A stretch of DNA of 64,000 nucleotides, from positions 1,423,443 to 1,487,442 of the forward strand of contig NW_020656077.1 in NCBI RefSeq assembly GCF_003589595.1, given 5' to 3'. Positions 35,941 to 48,613 of the stretch are shown here, in pieces (position 1 is the first letter of the stretch; every line of letters starts with the position of its first letter). The position numbers were made by a program, and so were the translations under genes. This DNA is from Hyposmocoma kahamanoa (taxonomy: Eukaryota > Arthropoda > Insecta > Lepidoptera > Cosmopterigidae). The notes below the pieces were generated by a model. It had not been told where the DNA came from, made no database searches, and was given only the letters and a program-made list of their open reading frames with translations.

Positions 35941-36342
35941 TGCCATTCAAGAAGAAGTCAGTCACCCTTGGGATATGGCTATACTCGCCTTTGCAACTCC
36001 TCTACAAATACATTATTAAGTAATAAATTGTTAGGTACTCAAGAGACGCTGCCAATCTTCAACGTTAATGTTGGACAAAATCGATCGCTTGTATAAATAA
36101 AGTGAAAGGTTACCTAGTTAATTTTTCAACTGGTGATCGTAATTGGATACAAATTCTTTAATAATCTGTCAAGTAAAATGTTACAATTTGAGTAATCACC
36201 AAAGGGACAGAGTATATACCTTATTTGTTCCACATAGATAAATTTTGTAAGATCTGCTTAGAGTAATCCTAGATCTGTGGCTGAGTCAGTCTGTATCGAA
36301 ATAAACAGAGTTTGTTTGTTTTTTCACTTAATTTGCTGACGC

Positions 36343-36420
36343 GGTGTGTAACTCAGTTGCTTAAGAGAGGTGGCCTCGGTACGGCAAGAGACACTGGCTT
36401 AAAGTCCAGTTAGATAGTCT
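36343..36420 (+). repeat. tRNA-like SINE head (family E)
   Basis: GTGTGTAACTCAGTTGCTTA resembles box A, followed by AGAGAGGTGGCCTCGGTACG and a degenerate box B (GGCTTAAAGTCCAG). The box B changes argue against a functional tRNA. Confidence 0.5.
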
Positions 36421-36625
36421 TAGGACGATAAAAGTAAAAAGCAAAATCTAAACAAAATATTTTTCCTTAAACTTTTCTTCTAAATACGCCACTATTGTAA
36501 AATAAGTAATTGTTACTTTTTTTATTCATTAATTAATGATTGCACATGAAGAATATGGTGCGAAACATAAAATAATAGTTCCAGAATTTCAGAGGGAGGT
36601 TACTATACATTCTGTGTACCGTACT

Positions 36626-36702
36626 TGTGTCGATGGCACGTCGTAGCCACGGTGAGGCAAAAGACACTGGTTCGAATCCAGACGGATCGAAGGAATTTTT
36701 CT
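36626..36702 (+). repeat. tRNA-like SINE head (family E), second copy nearby
   Basis: GACACTGGTTCGAATCCAGA carries an intact box B, followed by CGGATCGAAGGAATTTTTCT as in the other family E copies. The box A half is degenerate ('cgatggcacgtcgtagccac'). Confidence 0.5.
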
Positions 36703-36719
36703 TTGTTTAGTCTCTTGAT

Positions 36720-38864
36720 TATAGATTTCGAATTCACAAATATTAATAGATACGAGAGTAACGGCAAAATAAATTAGATTTTCTAAAATTATGCAATTCA
36801 TCCTTTATTGACGTCTTTAAATTACTCACCACGGACACGTATATACACTTTTCCATTCATCTAAATCACTCGGAAAATACCGGTGACTAACAGCTTTTGG
36901 CGGCTGACCCGAGTTTGCTCATCTACAAACTTTCCCTGTCCTCTTTAAAATTCAGCAAACTAATTGAAAACTGAAGCTCGTGAACAAGCATAGTCACCAA
37001 AAGTTGTGGCTAAAGGTTCAAAATATTCTTGCGGCTTTAAAATTTTTTGTAAAAAATAAATCATAACAAGAAAATTATGTCGAATGAGCTCCAATGTTGC
37101 GAAAGAATTCCCGTTAACTTAACTTCGAAAAATAAAAAAATCGTGACAAATGAGTAAAAAGTGTCTAGTTTCTTTTGTCATGATACAAATGTCATGGTAC
37201 TATTAGTTACTATAAAACATAACCAAATGAATGGCCTACCACTGGTCGGAACTTTTTGTTATACCCAGTATAATTTAGTTCGAAATGATTACCTAATTCA
37301 TGTAGAAGTGGCACTGTGGGAGAGTCGGGCAGTGGGCCAAGGGCGGGGGAGAATCGAAGCAAGAAGTTTTGATGCCCACGGGTGAAATTTGTGTGATCGA
37401 TAAATCGCTCTATTGTTGTATTTATAATTTGAACAAGTCTAATAGGGTGAAAATATAAATGAAATTCGTTAATTAGACTAACTACCAGCAAAAACCAAGA
37501 TACTGCAATGCAGATCTACGTAAAGGAGCCTGTTTGTCTGTTCAAATCAAATATTCATTAATTCACTTGCTCAACAGTAAATTGAGTAACGTTGATAATA
37601 ATTATCTCACTATGAAATACTAATAGAAATACACAATGTGAACTCATCTTCATGGTTGTAGATACATTGAAACTCCTCACATAAGAAGTCTTCTTAAAAT
37701 CTGTTCATGTACATAATATTATATATTTATATACCTACATATTAGTGTAACTAAAGATTTGGTAAATCCCTACGTAGTATGAATTTTGTCATACGACGTG
37801 TAATAAAAATAAAAATATTTATTGAGTCGAGACAACTGTACTGACATTATTACGCGAGAAATATTTCAAGATGAGGTTGAACATTAGCGCCCATAGTAGT
37901 TTTATTATAAAACTATATGATAGACGCTACGTCTTTCACCAAATTTACTTTACACAATTATAATACCTAACATTTTAAATAATAAAACTAATACATCATA
38001 CATTTGTATGGACAGGAAAATAAATATAACAGTTTTTAAATTATTATTAAATTATATGTATGTATATAATATGTGTGTCTTCATGCGTGTAATGTGCGTG
38101 GGTGGTGTATATGCAGTGTGTGTGTGTGGTGTGAACAAGCAAGCATCGATTCATTTTACCTTTAAAAATATTTTCAATACATAAGTGTAAGTATGTTCAC
38201 CATAATTTGTTGACATATGTATCTTACACATGAGTTATTTATGTACTGTACGTCTGTCCTTACAATAAACAACATCATTCTACGCATACGTACAAGTACA
38301 TATACGTAGTATGAAAACGCTAGAACGTAGGTGGTTGTTTGATTAGTGGCTGTGAGAATGGACAACGGCCGTCCGACGTAAATCAATACCCGTCTGCCTG
38401 AAACTCACATATTATCATGCGTACTAGAGGGCTGTAATTGCGTTTTACAATGTAATGAATTGAAACGAGTATGATTACAAACACGAGGTTTTTCCCTTCA
38501 ACTTCATAGATTTTTACTGATTGTCCGTCCACATTCTTTTTTTTAACATATGCCTCTAAATATTAAATCATAGTAGTCCAGTAATATCTAATTGTTATGA
38601 AAAATAATAAGACACAAATTTCAAAAAACGTTCAGAAGTAGTAAATTTTCTATTCCATCAAAGAAAAAACCAGGCGGCGTTTCTTCAAACGCCGCATGCT
38701 TCGTATCAGCTGGCTTTAGAAAGTTAGGAACGAGACAGTAGTCCGGCCGATAACAGCATTAATATCTCACGTCAGCTTATGTAGACTATCAAGAAGTGCA
38801 AAATACTATACCTCGGTTACGTATTTCGACACGGAAGGTACCGACTGCTGCAACATACGTGTGG
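36720..38864. other. Intergenic, one small hairpin
   Basis: AT-rich, no exon recognised. GTGTGT-type words cluster at 38070-38130. A perfect small hairpin lies at about 38675-38698 (GCGGCGTTT, loop CTTC, AAACGCCGC); it may be part of an unrecognised repeat. Confidence 0.4.
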
Positions 38865-38923
38865 CGCACTATAAGTTTCCGGAATGAATACGAAAAAAAT
38901 GCTATAAATGGTCAGAAATGAAT

Positions 38924-40214
38924 TTATTGTTTCTCAAAATATTTTCCGTTAGCGTTAATGCACTTTTTCACAATGAAGCAATTTTGAAAACATTTATGCC
39001 ACTCCTCCGTGACAATCTCTGAAACATATTTTTCATACTCTGCGCAACCTCTTCAGGTCTGCCTCAAACTGCCTCCGTGGCCGAACGGTTACCATGCCGG
39101 ACTGCCACGCAGAGGTCCCAGGTTCGATTCCCGGGCCGGGAGAAATGTTTGTATGGCCTACATTTATTTCTCTCGTGAGTTTGGGTGTAATTTGTAGTTG
39201 TCTATGTGTGTGTCCATGGCACCCGCGACACAGGGTTTCCCTAGTGCGGGGCTATGTTGAGTGTGTGCGTTATTTATTTATTTATTTATTTATTCAGGTG
39301 ATGAAAATCGTTGATTGCGTAACTGCTTCTAAATTTTTAGAAATAAATAAAGTCACAATGTGCTAGGTCGGGACTGTACGCGGGATGGCTTATAAGGTCA
39401 ACGTTGTTCACTTTCAAAAATTCATTTGTCTGTCTGGCCGTGTGAGAACTGGTATTTTCGTGGTTGATGATACGGCGTTTACGGTTTTTTACGGAGTTTG
39501 TCAACTTGTTATTGTGTTGTGTTGTTTTGTAACTTCCGGCAGATAAATGGTCGTGTACCAATCGCTGTTCACGGTACGACGATTCTCCAAAGCAACAGTA
39601 GCCACGTATCCAGTTTTATTAAAAAAAGAAGCAATCATCCGGTTACGGGCACTTTGGATGCGCGCCACTTTGGTTGGTTTCGGCTCATCTCGAAAGACCC
39701 ATACGCTCGATTGCTGCTTTGTTTTGGGATCGTAACTATAAATCCATGTTTCGTCACCAGTTACTATGTCCCATACCAAATTTAACGCTCCTTCATTCAA
39801 TCTGGTAAGCATGACATTGCACCAAGTGACGCGATCCGTTTTTGAGCCTCAGTCAAATTGTGTGGGATCCACCGAGAGCACAGCTTTTTCACACCCAAAT
39901 GTTTATATACTATTGATTATATTTGACTCATGTCTATGTCCAAAGATGCTCAAATCTCATGACATGTCACATGCCTGTCTGATTTGATCATACGGCGCAT
40001 AGCATCAATGTTTTTGTTGTTCACAGCAGTGGACGGGCGACCATCACGAAATTCGTCACTGAGATTCATACGACCGCGTTTGAAATCTGCAAACCAGCTA
40101 TAAATAGTCATCTTGCATGGTGCTTCATCGCTAAAAGAAGCTCCGCTGAGCTGTTGAATTACACTTAAAGTCGTAGAAAATCATACTACAAAAATTTTCA
40201 CGAGTTAAATCCAT
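38924..40214 (-). pseudogene. Mariner transposase pseudogene
   Basis: The start is taken at the ATG at 40214, where MDLTRENFCSMIFYDFK resembles the N-terminus of mariner transposases. The helix-turn-helix and linker region gives IYSWFADFKRGRMNL and DEFRDGRPS. Around 39740 the first catalytic Asp lies in VTGDETWIYSYDPKTKQQS. The second catalytic position (near 39445) reads NHENTSSHTARQT, with Glu in place of the usual Asp of HHDNA. The third, in YSPDLAHCDF, retains its Asp. The C-terminus, VKKCINANGKYFEKQ, stops at 38924-38926. Several stops and frame shifts occur, and a SINE (39059-39295) interrupts the 3' third. Terminal inverted repeats could not be matched by eye. Confidence 0.85.
39059..39295 (+). 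mobile_element. tRNA-headed SINE, family A, copy 3, nested in mariner
   Basis: Full length: head AACTGCCTCCGTGGCCGAAC (box A), box B GGTTCGATTCCC, body GTATGGCCTACATTTATTTC and CTAGTGCGGGGCTATGTTGA, and a (TTTA)n tail. TTCAGGT occurs just outside on both sides (39052-39058 and 39293-39299), which fits a 7-bp target-site duplication within the mariner sequence. Confidence 0.85.
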
Positions 40215-40439
40215 GGTGATGTAGACAACCAATTTCTAAAATGACGCCACAATTTAAAAACAAGTGACATTCAGATGAAACAAACTGTATTCTACTATTT
40301 CAAAAGTAGCCACTCTTATATTCATGTTAGGCAGTGAAAACGTGATTTTTAATTAAGTTCTTTATTAATTATTTATAAAAGTTTTATTTCTGTTATAAAA
40401 CCAAGATTATGACTAACAACATCCCGTAACGAATCAGCG

Positions 40440-40880
40440 TGGAAAGTATGAGGGTTGTATAATGTCCAAGAGTATCTTTATCTTTGCAAATAGCCTCTCT
40501 CTAACAGGCAAGACAAGTAAAAGAGGTCGCCGGTACACAGAAAATGTCTGGAGAAGCTTTTGGTCAATGAAATACCTGATGAAGGGAAAATGGGAGTTTC
40601 TCTTCTATTTCTTGGGAAAAAATCAGTCAGACTGTGTCAGGAACGTTATACTGCCCCCCAAAACACAATTCGTTGACGTTGGTTAAAAAACCGCTAGCCT
40701 AAAATTGAACTGGGCCGGACATGTCTGTTGCATGCAAGCGAGCTGTAGAAAAGACCCACCAAACGCTGTCCGTCTTGCGTGGAAGAAGGAGATGGCAAAT
40801 GCGCTAAATAAAGTATGTAGCAGCGTTAAATCGCTTTGAGTGGACTAACGAAAGGGACACCTTAGTCCTCCAATGAAAAT
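40440..40880 (+). pseudogene. LINE C-terminal tail relic
   Basis: The broken plus-strand translation contains FVDVG, a stop, then KTASLKLNWAGHVCCMQ. This resembles the R-x-x-D-V-x-x-K-x-A-x-L-K-W-x-W-A-G-H-V-C-R-M block of RTE-like LINE tails. Downstream codons are too degraded to align. Confidence 0.5.
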
Positions 40881-40911
40881 TAAGTGAAATTATGCTTTTT
40901 ATTTACTGAAT

Positions 40912-41035
40912 TACAGGCACATCTTTGCGATTTAAATCTCTAAGTAGCACTGCAACTGTCATGAATAATTGTGTAGCTTACCACCAGGTGTACGACGTGT
41001 TCGTCCCATCGCTTAATATAATTAAGAAACAATCT
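40912..41035 (+). repeat. Family B repeat, copy 8 (internally deleted)
   Basis: TTACAGGCACATCTTTGCGA joins two normally distant parts of the family, then GCACTGCAACTGTCATGAAT, AGCTTACCACCAGGTGTACG and 'cccatcgcttaatataatt'. A family A SINE begins at its 3' end. Confidence 0.6.
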
Positions 41036-41212
41036 AACTGCCTCCGTGACCGAACGGTTACATTTCCCGGGTTCCATTCCCGGTCCTCGAGAAATATTTG
41101 TATGGCTGACATTTATTTCTATCGTGAGTTTGTGTTGTTTATGTCTGTGTCCACGGCACCCGTGATACAGGTTTCCCTAGTGCAAGCATAGGAGTGTGTG
41201 CATTAAAAAAAA
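41036..41212 (+). mobile_element. tRNA-headed SINE, family A, copy 4
   Basis: AACTGCCTCCGTGACCGAAC, then the middle of the head is deleted, directly joined to CCCGGGTTCCATTCCCGGTC. The body has GTATGGCTGACATTTATTTC and GTTTCCCTAGTGCAAGCATA, and an oligo-A end. Confidence 0.75.
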
Positions 41213-44200
41213 ATGGCGTTTAATGTATGTAGTTTCAGATAGAGAGGACTTGATTTTATTACCGTCTTTCTTCTATATTTACAGATTTTAAGTTCCACTC
41301 TACATTGCTATGTCCTATTGGACATTGTCCTATGGACCAGAATAATAAATTACAGTTGGTTTAGTGTTTATTTAAGTATCAAAAGCGTCAATATTCCTGA
41401 GACTGAAAACATCAGTCTTAAAAATGTCAAAAGATGGTCTGGATTCGCGAAATTTTTGGGACCGAGAATCCCGGAATGAAAGCTCTAAGTTCTAACACCA
41501 TTATAAGCATCCTACTACACATACTACGATAATCCGTCATATGGCTCCTGTATATGGTAGCTTTACTTTCTCAAACTCGTGTCTTTAAACACAGAGATAC
41601 TGAAATGAAAAAAATGGATTGCATAAACAAATTTTGCAAGCTGATTTCACATCAAATTTTCTTCATATTTACACACTGACTTTTATCTATTCTTAAAGTA
41701 CTGCATCTAAATGAACATCATCGATAAGAAAATTAAAACAAATAGCATATTTTACAACAACATGCGAAAGTAAGCAGCACATTTTTTTCACTCTTTGTCT
41801 ATCCACAACTTTGTAAAATCATAAAAGCCTAAACACCCAACTGCTGAAATTTTAACTAGATAAAAAAAAGCTTTTATAAAATTGGCTCGGTAATGAAATA
41901 CCTGTCTTTTACATCGGTGTCTGGTAAATGGAACGAACAATCTAGCGTCGAAGAACTCAATACCGTTATAGCTTTTATATCGATCTGATGACCTTTTCTG
42001 CAGAAAGAGTTTCAAAAGAAGGGGAAAGTTCATATTATTGACAAGAATAAATTACAATTTACAAATTTGGAATTCAGAGTTGTCCCGTTAAATTTGCATA
42101 AAGAGCTCAAACTTGAACGTATTAAAAAGTAATGCCTAGAGCTTTCGCCGCATAGACAAATTATCGACCATTGAAAATCCATTTTCATCTTTTTCCGTTT
42201 TTATACACTTCGTAATAAATTAATACGACGCCCTTTTGTGTTACCCATATCAGCTGAAAGTATTATTTCGTGTTGGACTGTATCAGAGTAAAGTCAGCCA
42301 ACGTTAGTGAACTAATTCTTAATAAGAACATCTAACACGACGGCTGATTGACTAGGGTTCATTTGATTGAAACCATTGTGGTTCTTGTGACACAATGATC
42401 CTTCCCAATATTAGAAGCCGTTTTTGACGGTTGTTTTTGTCACGGAGAATCGCCCTTCAATTTGTACATCACAATTTTGCATTAGTATATATCACATTGG
42501 ACGAAACCGGTCGGCCGGTCTTACGATCCATTAACCACTATTTTCGAATTTTCACCTACTCCAAAATCAAAATTAATTTCTTCCAGTTGACTCAAAAAGG
42601 GATGTTTTACATTATATTCTAACAAAGCAAAAATAATGGTATTCTCAGCGTGTAAGGTTTGTTATATATTGGCCTCGCACCGTAATACACGTATTTCGTT
42701 TCTCCAGAGCTATTTCAATGATGAACTCTGCGTAAACTACTCATTTAACACAACATTGAGAACCAATGGTGAGAGTATAAGACTTTTACCTACATAATGA
42801 ATGCGCAGACACGTTGAGCCGAGCTGGAAGTGAAGTTATTCAATAATGGATTGGCACATGATTTGGTCGCCGAATATTAAACTCAAACATCTTAATAAGT
42901 TCTAATCGATGGAGTTAGTAGTTATATATTTTACCAATGAACGTTGATTTTTATGGAAGTCAAAAACTGTCAGTATGAACATTTTAAAGGAATTCAAAAT
43001 AAATTTCGAGGGAATTCGTTGACAATCCAATTTGAATTAATTGTACTTCATCGTATTTAACAAAGATTGGTTTTACTTGTACCAACTACTTATAGTTCGG
43101 CTTTCAGTTAAAATGTCACAACTCCTTTAATAAAATACGTTCTAAGTAAAATACGCTTCTAAGTCCGACGTAACCGAACTTAAATTCTTAAACGATACGG
43201 TTCTAAAAGCATTACGTATTAAGTAGTATATATAAAGAAACAATAAATTGAGGATTTGTAAATTAGTTAAAATATTGCGTAATATCCCGTAGCACTTAAC
43301 ATTGCTACGCCGACCCGCTGGCTAGCAATATGGCTACGCCTCGTAGACTTTACATCACGTACACGTCATGTCACAGCTTTTACTTATGCAAAATAGTCAG
43401 ACCTGTAAACATGTATACGTTTATTTTTACTATATAAAGAAAGGATTTTGCTTGCAAGTTTTTTGAAAATAAGTGATTTTCAACGCCGGGATTTTGCTAT
43501 TCTTTCTTTGTCAATTTCATCAGTATTCTATTTCGGTATTCGGAATGTGGGATGAATGGAGCAAAAATGTTAGATGAATATGAAAATCTAATGATAATGT
43601 AACAAATTCATGTTTGAAGCATAATGTAGTTTAGTTTTTTAGAAATCGCGTATGATTAAAGTTAAATTATATTTTTAATACGTGTAGAGTTGTGTTCGTG
43701 ACGGTAGAATGAAATGGAAAGGCAGCACAACAAATTTTTTTTACAAATCGTGAATGGTGACTCTGTAAAGTCTGAAGTTTAAAATTCTCATTACATTTAC
43801 AAATCGTCACTGTAGGGCGGCATCGCCAACTACAAATGAAAATTTCATTCAGCCGGTAAAAAGCTTTATCTATTATTCAATAAAAAATAATATAATATGC
43901 AGTTTGACCAAAAATTCCTTGGTATGTATATTCCGAATAGGTCTTCTATCAATTACTTAATAATTAAAGTAGTTGCTTGCTTATTGATTATTAGTTAATT
44001 TTAAATTTGGATTTTTTTTAAAAGAGTTTTTTACTGTTAATTAATCGGTTTTTGTTATATAATAAAACACTTTTCGTTGTAGTTTTCGAAAAAATAGTTA
44101 GTGAATAAAATTGTTACTATAAATAAGCAATTACGCAGCACTGTAAGTTCTCAAACGGCGCCGAGGACTGCGTATAACGAGGCCTAATGACGAAATGCGA

Positions 44201-44799
44201 CTCAGAAATAGAGTTACTAAAAGCAGGGGCCGGGATAAATCTTATGACATGACAGGATTACGGTAATTCTCCTTAGTATAATGTAATAAAAAGGGTACAA
44301 GAAAACACAATTTTACTTAGCAGTCCATTATTTTGTCGCGAATAGTACCAACTGCGGACATAAATAAATTTATTACATCCTTCCGACGGCATTTGATGTT
44401 TCGAAGCTCACAAAAACTCCGTTTCACCCAACCTGTTCTGTTGTACGTTGTAGTGTCGTTAGTAAGTCACAGGGAGTAAAAAAACTAAACATCCCTAGAA
44501 ATTTTCTCTGTTTGCAACAATAATGCACAAAAACTACCCTACTTGTTGATTATGTGCGCAACAGTTTTCTTTGTTGACAAAACGATACGATAGTGATAAA
44601 CCGTATATAAAATTCGATGATATAATAAAAGAACGTGTTTTTAATAAAAAAATTTTTCCCAAATCATTCCCAATTTTATAGGAACGAAAAAGAAAATATC
44701 CGAGTTTTGCGCCCAAATTACAAAACGGTTCGCTAGCGATTTCGCAATATTGAAATTAAAAAAATATACATACATATATACCTACTTTGTGTGTTCTTA
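41213..44799. other. Intergenic, nothing recognised
   Basis: 3.6 kb of AT-rich DNA. No supported exon or repeat family; a slightly GC-richer patch lies at 43290-43370. Confidence 0.4.
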
Positions 44800-46527
44800 A
44801 GTATTAAGAACTTACCTTTAACAACAGCAAGTTCAGTATGCAATAGAAGAATTGTCGATAGAGGCTGATGATGAAGATATTGTAAGTTTTTTTGGGGTGG
44901 AAGTTTCCGCGAAAGGCGCGTCCGTATTGTTGGGCTGCTCGGGGCAGACTGCAACAAGAACGGCTACACAGTTCCGAATGGTACCTTTACCTGTTACTTT
45001 GTTCCCAAGGGGCGGGAATTGCGCGATAGGGATGGATGGAAAAAGAAGGAATAGGTTACATATCTGGCTCTCTCCGGCTGTAACGGATAACAGGATTTTG
45101 GACTGATAGCTTCATATACATTATTCATGTGACTGAACAAAAAAGGCTTTGAATTGTTCCAAGTAATTGATAGAATTAGAGATATAAGAGTTCGTTTTTT
45201 CACGAAACTCTTTCGTTATTGTTTTTTATTCCCTTTTTAAGAAGTAACGAGTTTTATTTTTATTTATTTTCGGCAGTGATACTTTACACCATGCACTAGC
45301 CACACTTTTATTCAGCACACGCTACATTTCCCACCCCTTAATATAATTTGACGTATCTTTGTCTCATTCCAGCGCATGTCGCATAACAGATTGATGAATA
45401 GGAGTGAAAAAGACAGGTATGTTTCTTTAAGCTTGCGCTAATGAGTGATTCAGTTCATGTCATGGAAAATATGCTGAAATTTCAGCAGTCTGTACTGGGG
45501 TAAAACGTGAAATTATACATGTAATACAGATTCTTAGTAATTATATTGGCTGTTATTGCGGAATGTGTTTTAACACGTTGAATGCGAACTGGATCATAAC
45601 AATGATATTTAACCGGTTACTTTAATCCTTTACTTCTTGAAACTATAAAGTTTAAGGAGCCATAATGTTCAACAATCACGTGTAATTAAAAGAGCTATGA
45701 AGACTATTGCGATTAAACTGCAAAAGTCGTAGCCACAAAGCTCTGTTAAGTTCTTTTTTTCTTAAGTAATTTACAAGGTTATTGAAATATAAGCTGTAAC
45801 CTGTACCATGTATGTGAATCACAATTGGAACTACCTATTTTTTCACTTTGTGCTTTAGAACCAATGCGTAGAGTCGAAAATGCTTTTTGTTTCAACTTCA
45901 TTTCAACATAAATCTTTGTAAAGATATTCTTTTTTCCACAGTCGTTGATGCCGACGGAAAGGATACAATAAAACCTGTTTCGACTATACAGTCGGAATAA
46001 ATTGCGTTCAAATTTCGATTTCAATGTGCTTGTAAGGACCTCGTGACAATATGGTGTAACGTTTGCCCCTGACGTAGACAATGAATGACTGTTGAGTTGG
46101 ATCTCTATCCTGTCTAGGCTTATTATTGTCAAAACAGCTGCAATGTCGAACAATGGTAATCCATTTTTTTTCTCTAAAATAGCAACGTTGTCACCTTCAA
46201 AATTTTGCGAATCTTCATGACTTCTACTGTAATGCAAAAATATGTGTTGACGTGTGTGAAATGTGTTTGAAAAATTTCCTTTTGAAGAATATACTTGTAG
46301 ATTTGATTTCCTATAAAAGTCTCACGTCTCTTTTTGTCATATTGGGATCAACAAGCAGCAACTCATTACAAAAGTACATAGTTATAGCTAACAAATAGTG
46401 ACTCAATGGGTAACCGTTAAATACAGTTTACGAAAACAGTTTTCGAAGCCCGTAAATACTGCACTCCTAATTCATCGATGACTACCTACGAGTGACGTTA
46501 ACACTAAATAAGGATAAAATCGTGACA
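44800..46527. other. Intergenic, unassigned open frames only
   Basis: A GC-richer patch at 44850-45100 carries an 84-codon plus frame without recognisable domain; it may be an unidentified repeat. At 45779-46237 (minus) there is a 152-codon open frame, the longest in the window outside transposons and gaps. Its composition is ordinary and no motif, signal peptide or membrane segment was recognised. No gene is called. Confidence 0.35.
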
Positions 46528-46590
46528 ATCATCATCATTCTAGCCGGAAGATGTCCACTGTTGAACATAGGTCTCCCCAAAGATTTCAAG
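46528..46590 (-). mobile_element. RTE-type LINE 3' end fragment
   Basis: AATCATCATCATTCTAGCCG, GAAGATGTCCACTGTTGAAC and ATAGGTCTCCCCAAAGATTT form the complement of the standard RTE 3' end, as at 35578-35642. Confidence 0.65.
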
Positions 46591-47009
46591 GAGAAGATAC
46601 AGTAATGTAATTATGTAGTCAGATACAGGATCCCTCTTGCCGTCATTCTTCATCTAATAATATGACCTAAAACTATAGATAAAAATGTTAGAATAGAAAC
46701 AATAAATGTGTACACTAGCTCGATCTTTGGAATGACACTGCGAATGCTGGAACAATTCGCAAAATGCATTATGCATTTATTGGTCTCACATTTTACATCT
46801 ATCAAAATGAGTTCTAGAGTTCTATGTTCAACCTTTAGCATTGGATTTAAAGTTGATTCTTTTTCCGACTAACACAATTCGCACCGCCAGTTTCTCTAAG
46901 GAAACTTATGCGTTGTAAGTTTGAGTGAAAAAGATCTAGACAGTAATGTGGTTCAGTCTTTGCTGCAGTAAAAGCCTTAATTGATTACTTCTCGTTTTTC
47001 ATTACGCTG

Positions 47010-47027
47010 CCCCCCCCCCCCCCCCCC
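47010..47027. repeat. Homopolymer run of 18 C
   Basis: An uninterrupted C run in otherwise AT-rich DNA. Its length may be affected by sequencing error. Confidence 0.9.
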
Positions 47028-47135
47028 TTTTGCATTTTCGTAGCTTAGTCGTGTGTTATGTTTACAGTTCACTAAATTGAAAACAAAATTGTAGTTGTCA
47101 CAATAATTTATTAATACAAAGAGTGAACATCAAGG

Positions 47136-47190
47136 AAACTTCCTTCGATCTGGCTGGATTCGAACCAGGGTCTTCAAGCATTCCGTGCCA
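47136..47190 (-). repeat. tRNA-like SINE head fragment (family E)
   Basis: On the minus strand, box B GGTTCGAATCCAGCCAGATC is followed by GAAGGAAGTTTCC, the family E junction. Confidence 0.5.
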
Positions 47191-47337
47191 GAAGAAATTT
47201 TTTCTGTATTGTTGATACTTTTAATATAATATGTTTCTGGAATGAATATCTATGTCCTAATTAATTATAATAGTAATGTTCCAGAATTTTCTGTACTATG
47301 AGTACTAGAATAACGGAATACACTCAGACCAAAATTT

Positions 47338-47545
47338 AACTGCCTCTGTGGCCAAACGGTTGCCGTGCTGGACTGCCACGCAGAGGCCCTAGCCCTTCGA
47401 TTCCCGGGCCGGGAAAATATTTGTATGGCCTTTCTCTCTTGATTTTGGGTGTAATTTGTGGTTGTGTATATGTGTATCCATAGCACACGCGACACAGGGT
47501 TTCCCTAGTGCGGGGCTGCGAGTGTGTGTGTCATTTAAAAAAAAT
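47338..47545 (+). mobile_element. tRNA-headed SINE, family A, copy 5
   Basis: AACTGCCTCTGTGGCCAAAC, GGACTGCCACGCAGAGGCCC, box B TTCGATTCCCGGGCCGGG, CACAGGGTTTCCCTAGTGCG and an oligo-A end. It is more diverged than copies 3 and 6 in both the head and the body. Confidence 0.8.
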
Positions 47546-47564
47546 TATATAAATAGTTCATTTC

Positions 47565-47645
47565 CCAAATTTGTCCTACTGAAAATCGAACCCGGGTGCT
47601 CCAGAGTCCGCAGTACAAACCGTTGGACCACCGAAGTTGTGAATT
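47565..47645 (-). repeat. tRNA-headed SINE, family C, head only
   Basis: On the minus strand: CAACTTCGGTGGTCCAACGG, TTTGTACTGCGGACTCTGGA and CACCCGGGTTCGATTTTCAG. It aligns with the head of the copy at 22663. Confidence 0.55.
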
Positions 47646-48461
47646 ATCGATTGATTGATCATATCAATTAAATAACACTGACTTTAATAACTCTGTTTCC
47701 ATTAGAGTATATTCTCTGTGCTAGGATCATATTTTTATGAAAAGGTCAAAGCTTTAAGAACTGGAAATTGTGTTCACTTCTTTTTTAATCGTCCTTCTAG
47801 GAGACGACAGACAGGGCTTGTAGTAGGTACGTGTACGAGATCATATCAATTCGCATACGACGTACGAGTCAGAATATTCTTGTTCTTAAAAGTACAAAGA
47901 TTTTAGATTAAAAATGTTTTTCAAATTATTTTAAATACTTTATATATGGTATAAATATTTACATTTCACTATACTACGTAGCAATTACTGCTTAAATTCT
48001 GTTTTGAGCAAATCGATAAAATGAGTCGTTTGAAATGTCAAACGATATTAAAGCCTATAGCAGTGGTGGCAGACACTTGGGCGGTGTTCTAACTTCAGTA
48101 TGTTTTTCTAAGTAATAAATAGTAGGTTCATGTGCCATGATAGTTTCGCATCCAATTCAATTCTGGCAACCCTGTGGTAGAATTCAATATATTTGGCAAA
48201 CGTTTGCAAATTGTTTGAGTTATATGATCTTTAACCGCGAGGGTCGTGGGAGGTGGGTTCTTCGAGCATCGACTCATATCAATTTTCTGTAGAACAACAT
48301 ACACTTAAAATATTTTGTTTCAAATTAAGTAAAGCTAGAGTTTCGAACTTTTGTTTTAATATATGTATATTCTAAATGCTAGAGTTCTAAAATACTAGAA
48401 GTCTAAAGGACTTTAAGTAAATTTTCTCGATTGTAATTCATCAGTTGCAACTCTTCAGCTT

Positions 48462-48613
48462 ATGGGACTTGTCAACTTATGCCTCAGGGTGACTGGCGGA
48501 GTGGCATCTCAGATCTTTACGATTTAAAGCTCTGAGTGGCACTTCAATTGCTATGGACAGGCTCACCACCAGGCGCGCGACCTCTTCGTCTCGTCACTTG
48601 ATATCATAAAAAA
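48462..48613 (+). repeat. Family B repeat, copy 9 (5' truncated)
   Basis: TTATGGGACTTGTCAACTTA, CAGATCTTTACGATTTAAAG, CTCTGAGTGGCACTTCAATT and CTCGTCACTTGATATCATAA, followed by AAAAAT. Confidence 0.7.

Noticed and set aside
36626..36702. tRNA gene
   Set aside because: Intact box B but degenerate 5' half; the downstream GATCGAAGGAATTTTT is shared with other repeat copies.
39069..39145. tRNA gene
   Set aside because: It has box A and box B-like sequences, but the same head with the same non-tRNA body occurs six times with variable tails, so it is a SINE head.
44852..45106. 84-codon plus-strand frame
   Set aside because: Lies in a GC-richer patch that looks repeat-derived; no motif recognised.
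45779..46237. 152-codon minus-strand open frame
   Set aside because: Longest frame outside known elements, but no domain, no splice context and no signal or membrane segment. Weak resemblance to transposase-like sequence could not be sustained.
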